From positions 868,001 to 932,000 of the forward strand of contig NZ_CP176366.1 in NCBI RefSeq assembly GCF_046244385.1: 64,000 nucleotides of DNA, in the 5' to 3' direction. This stretch comes from Methanospirillum stamsii. GTDB lineage: Archaea; Halobacteriota; Methanomicrobia; Methanomicrobiales; Methanospirillaceae. The stretch's first letter is position 1, and each line of letters starts with the position of its first letter. This document shows positions 62,344 through 64,000 of the stretch, in pieces. Position numbers and translations under genes: made by a program. The notes beneath the pieces were generated by a model that had not been told where the DNA came from, ran no database searches, and worked only from the letters and a program-made list of their open reading frames with translations.

Positions 62344-62356
62344 ATTGGAATCTCTT

Positions 62357-63796
62357 TTATTCTTTACCAAAGAATGTTCGCATGAACGGATACATTTCCA
62401 TGATCTGTTCACTGGCGATCTGTTCATAGAGGCGGTATGTAATGGAAACAGTCAGTAAGAGACCGGTACCGGATACAGAACCGATCACACCAAAGAGATT
62501 GGCTACAACCGACATTAAACCGATAAATACCCCACCAATTATAGTTACACGGGGAATGTAACGGTCAAGCACTTTTTCAAGGACTGCCGGGTTTCGCCGG
62601 TAACCAGGAATGGACATTCCGGACATCTGAATCTGACGTGCAACCGCTTTTGAATCAAGTCCAGCGGTTTTAACCCAGAACAGGGCAAATATTGCACCAC
62701 CGACGACCATGAAGACAGTATCAATTCCAAGACGAATGAGTACCTCCCATGGCATATGACCTCCGGTATACATCGGCATCCACCACATCCAGTCACTTGG
62801 ACTGTTAATTGGGGCCAGATACCACATCAGACCACTTGTTGGACTCTGTCCGTCAAATGTCCCAAAGATCGTAATCCCGACATTATTTAGGAACAATCCA
62901 ATCATCTGGAAATTTGCCTGCAAAACACGAACGAGAATCATTGGCAGAACACTTGCGTAAATCAGCTTTACCGGGAACCTCGCCCTGGCTCCCCGGACCT
63001 GAGTATGTGCAAGGGGAATCTCAACACGGGTGGATTCCACATACACAATAAGCAGGAATATTGCGACGGTAGTGATAAATGCGATCAAATCCGTTCCGAA
63101 GTACTGGATAAAGTTAGCTCCATCGAGCACAACGGCAAAAATCCGTGGGAAGAAACCGACAGGATATGCATCGTTTACAGGGGCCCAGTTAATAAAACCG
63201 TTAATAATTGCTTCGGATATACCTGCAATAATGAACAGCCCGACTCCTGAACCAATACCCCATTTGGTTACTACTTCATCCATCAGGAAGATGAGCACTC
63301 CACCGATACAGATCTGAACAAATATCAACAATGAAAGGATTGTGGCATTTCCTCCGAACAGTGCAGATGCTACTGCCTGGTCCGGCTGTAAAAATCCTCC
63401 GACAATCATCGGGAGAGCCTCTACCACGATCATGATGAAGATCATGAGTTTCTGCAGACCCATGTACTGAATCTGACCACGTATCTCAGATGTATCAATG
63501 TGAATGAGATCCGCACCCTTGAGGAGCTGAAGAACAATTGAGGCAGTAACAATCGGTCCAATTCCTAAGTGAACAATGGATCCGCTTGAACCTGCAAGAA
63601 GAGCACGGAAGTACTGGAACATATCCTGCGATTCGGCTGAAAGTCCAAATACAGGAATATTCGTGAGAATAAAATATACAATTAAAATTGCAGCTGTCCA
63701 GGCAAGTTTGTTCTTAAAATGAACATGGCCTTCTGGCGATTTGACAGATGGCATCTTAGCCAGAATCGGCTCCATCCGGTCGAGTATCTCACCCAT
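62357..63796 (-). CDS. secY: SecY preprotein translocase subunit
   Basis: The 479-residue central channel of the Sec translocase with ten membrane segments, starting MGEILDRMEPILAKMPSVK. The plug region and the SGSIVHLGIGPIVTASIVLQ block in segment 2a/2b are typical, as is PLAHTQVRGARARFPVKLIY near residue 259. Followed within 14 bases by adkA. Confidence 0.96.
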   Translation of the reverse strand: MGEILDRMEPILAKMPSVKSPEGHVHFKNKLAWTAAILIVYFILTNIPVFGLSAESQDMFQYFRALLAGSSGSIVHLGIGPIVTASIVLQLLKGADLIHIDTSEIRGQIQYMGLQKLMIFIMIVVEALPMIVGGFLQPDQAVASALFGGNATILSLLIFVQICIGGVLIFLMDEVVTKWGIGSGVGLFIIAGISEAIINGFINWAPVNDAYPVGFFPRIFAVVLDGANFIQYFGTDLIAFITTVAIFLLIVYVESTRVEIPLAHTQVRGARARFPVKLIYASVLPMILVRVLQANFQMIGLFLNNVGITIFGTFDGQSPTSGLMWYLAPINSPSDWMWWMPMYTGGHMPWEVLIRLGIDTVFMVVGGAIFALFWVKTAGLDSKAVARQIQMSGMSIPGYRRNPAVLEKVLDRYIPRVTIIGGVFIGLMSVVANLFGVIGSVSGTGLLLTVSITYRLYEQIASEQIMEMYPFMRTFFGKE

Positions 63797-63818
63797 TCAG
63801 AACCTCCCCAAAAATAAA

Positions 63819-64000
63819 TCAGGAGAGCAGGGCCTGACCGCCCTTGGCCTCGATCTTCTGGATCGCGGACTGGGAGAACGCCTCTGCTGTGATATTCATC
63901 TTGCAGGTGATCTGACCACCACCAAGAACCTTCGCAATTCCTATATCTGCTGCATTGAGAACGACGCATTCCCCATCGCGGGTTGCTGTTCCCTGCTCCA
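63819..64000 (-). CDS. rpl15: ribosomal protein L15, C-terminal part (5' end outside window)
   Basis: Sixty C-terminal residues of L15 (uL15): VVLNAADIGIAKVLGGGQIT, then AFSQSAIQKIEAKGGQALLS and a TGA at 63819-63821. It is 22 bases upstream of secY in the standard archaeal order L15-SecY-Adk. Confidence 0.93.
   Translation of the reverse strand, partial: EQGTATRDGECVVLNAADIGIAKVLGGGQITCKMNITAEAFSQSAIQKIEAKGGQALLS

Noticed and set aside
1..64000. CRISPR arrays, insertion sequences and long direct repeats
   Set aside because: No regularly spaced repeats, transposase frames or terminal inverted repeats were seen; the only repeated stretches are the promoter pair, the mtrA pair and paralogous genes.

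Overview
The window is from a hydrogenotrophic methanogenic archaeon of the Methanomicrobiales, most like Methanospirillum. Evidence: it holds complete methyl-coenzyme M reductase (mcrBDCGA) and tetrahydromethanopterin S-methyltransferase (mtr) operons, coenzyme F390 synthetase, an archaeal L15-SecY-adenylate kinase-DUF106-cytidylate kinase cluster, A/T-rich TATA-type promoters and several genes that look leaderless. The genus is inferred from general familiarity, not from a search.

Layout. 0-5.4 kb (minus strand): a nucleotide-sugar operon (acetyltransferase, aminotransferase, Gfo/Idh dehydrogenase, UDP-sugar 6-dehydrogenase) that looks built to make a UDP-diacetamido-uronic acid, plus a GalE-like epimerase and a PIN-toxin relic. 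5.9-10.8 kb: mcrBDCGA. 11.1-14.5 kb: two paralogous secreted proteins with a shared promoter, a CGGC-domain protein, a DUF5320 protein and a radical SAM protein. 14.5-21.2 kb (minus): FeoAB, then a metal/Fe-S cluster of two NifX-like proteins, a degenerate DUF5320, a DUF134 regulator, two MinD-ferredoxin ATPases, an Mrp/NBP35 carrier and a DUF2124-like protein. CATATG-centred palindromes recur at promoters from about 11 to 20 kb. 21.4-28.8 kb: a B12-type radical SAM protein (candidate MCR-modifying enzyme) and mtrEDCBAF-(AG)-H, in which MtrG exists only as the C-terminal part of a second MtrA.

29-39 kb: DedA membrane protein, LarE, a chagasin-like inhibitor, flavin reductase, NapH-like ferredoxin, a sulfur-relay operon (ThiS-like, TtuA/NcsA-like, IscS, IscU), an MFS transporter and ThiM. 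39-46 kb: a tungstate transporter (wtpA, wtpB and a short wtpC) interleaved with secreted proteins made of molybdopterin-oxidoreductase-like modules. 46-50 kb: a K+ channel, a fused PAPS-reductase-like/cysteine desulfurase protein and a divergent FdhD. 50-59 kb (mostly minus): three tandem membrane proteins, each with an outside Ig-like domain, a PEGA domain, one membrane segment and a cytoplasmic kinase fold. All three lack the catalytic HRD and DFG aspartates; a TPR membrane protein ends the set. 59-64 kb: F390 synthetase and the secY-end ribosomal cluster.

How it fits together: mcr and mtr carry out the last two steps of methanogenesis. The Fe-S, sulfur and tungstate genes supply iron, sulfur and W/Mo for the metalloenzymes of that pathway; the link is inferred from proximity. 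The best candidates for something undescribed are the pseudokinase receptor set (50.9-59.2 kb), the MtrA-MtrG fusion, the surface-protein-rich wtp locus and the palindrome/hairpin leader regulon. No tRNA, rRNA, CRISPR array or insertion sequence was seen.
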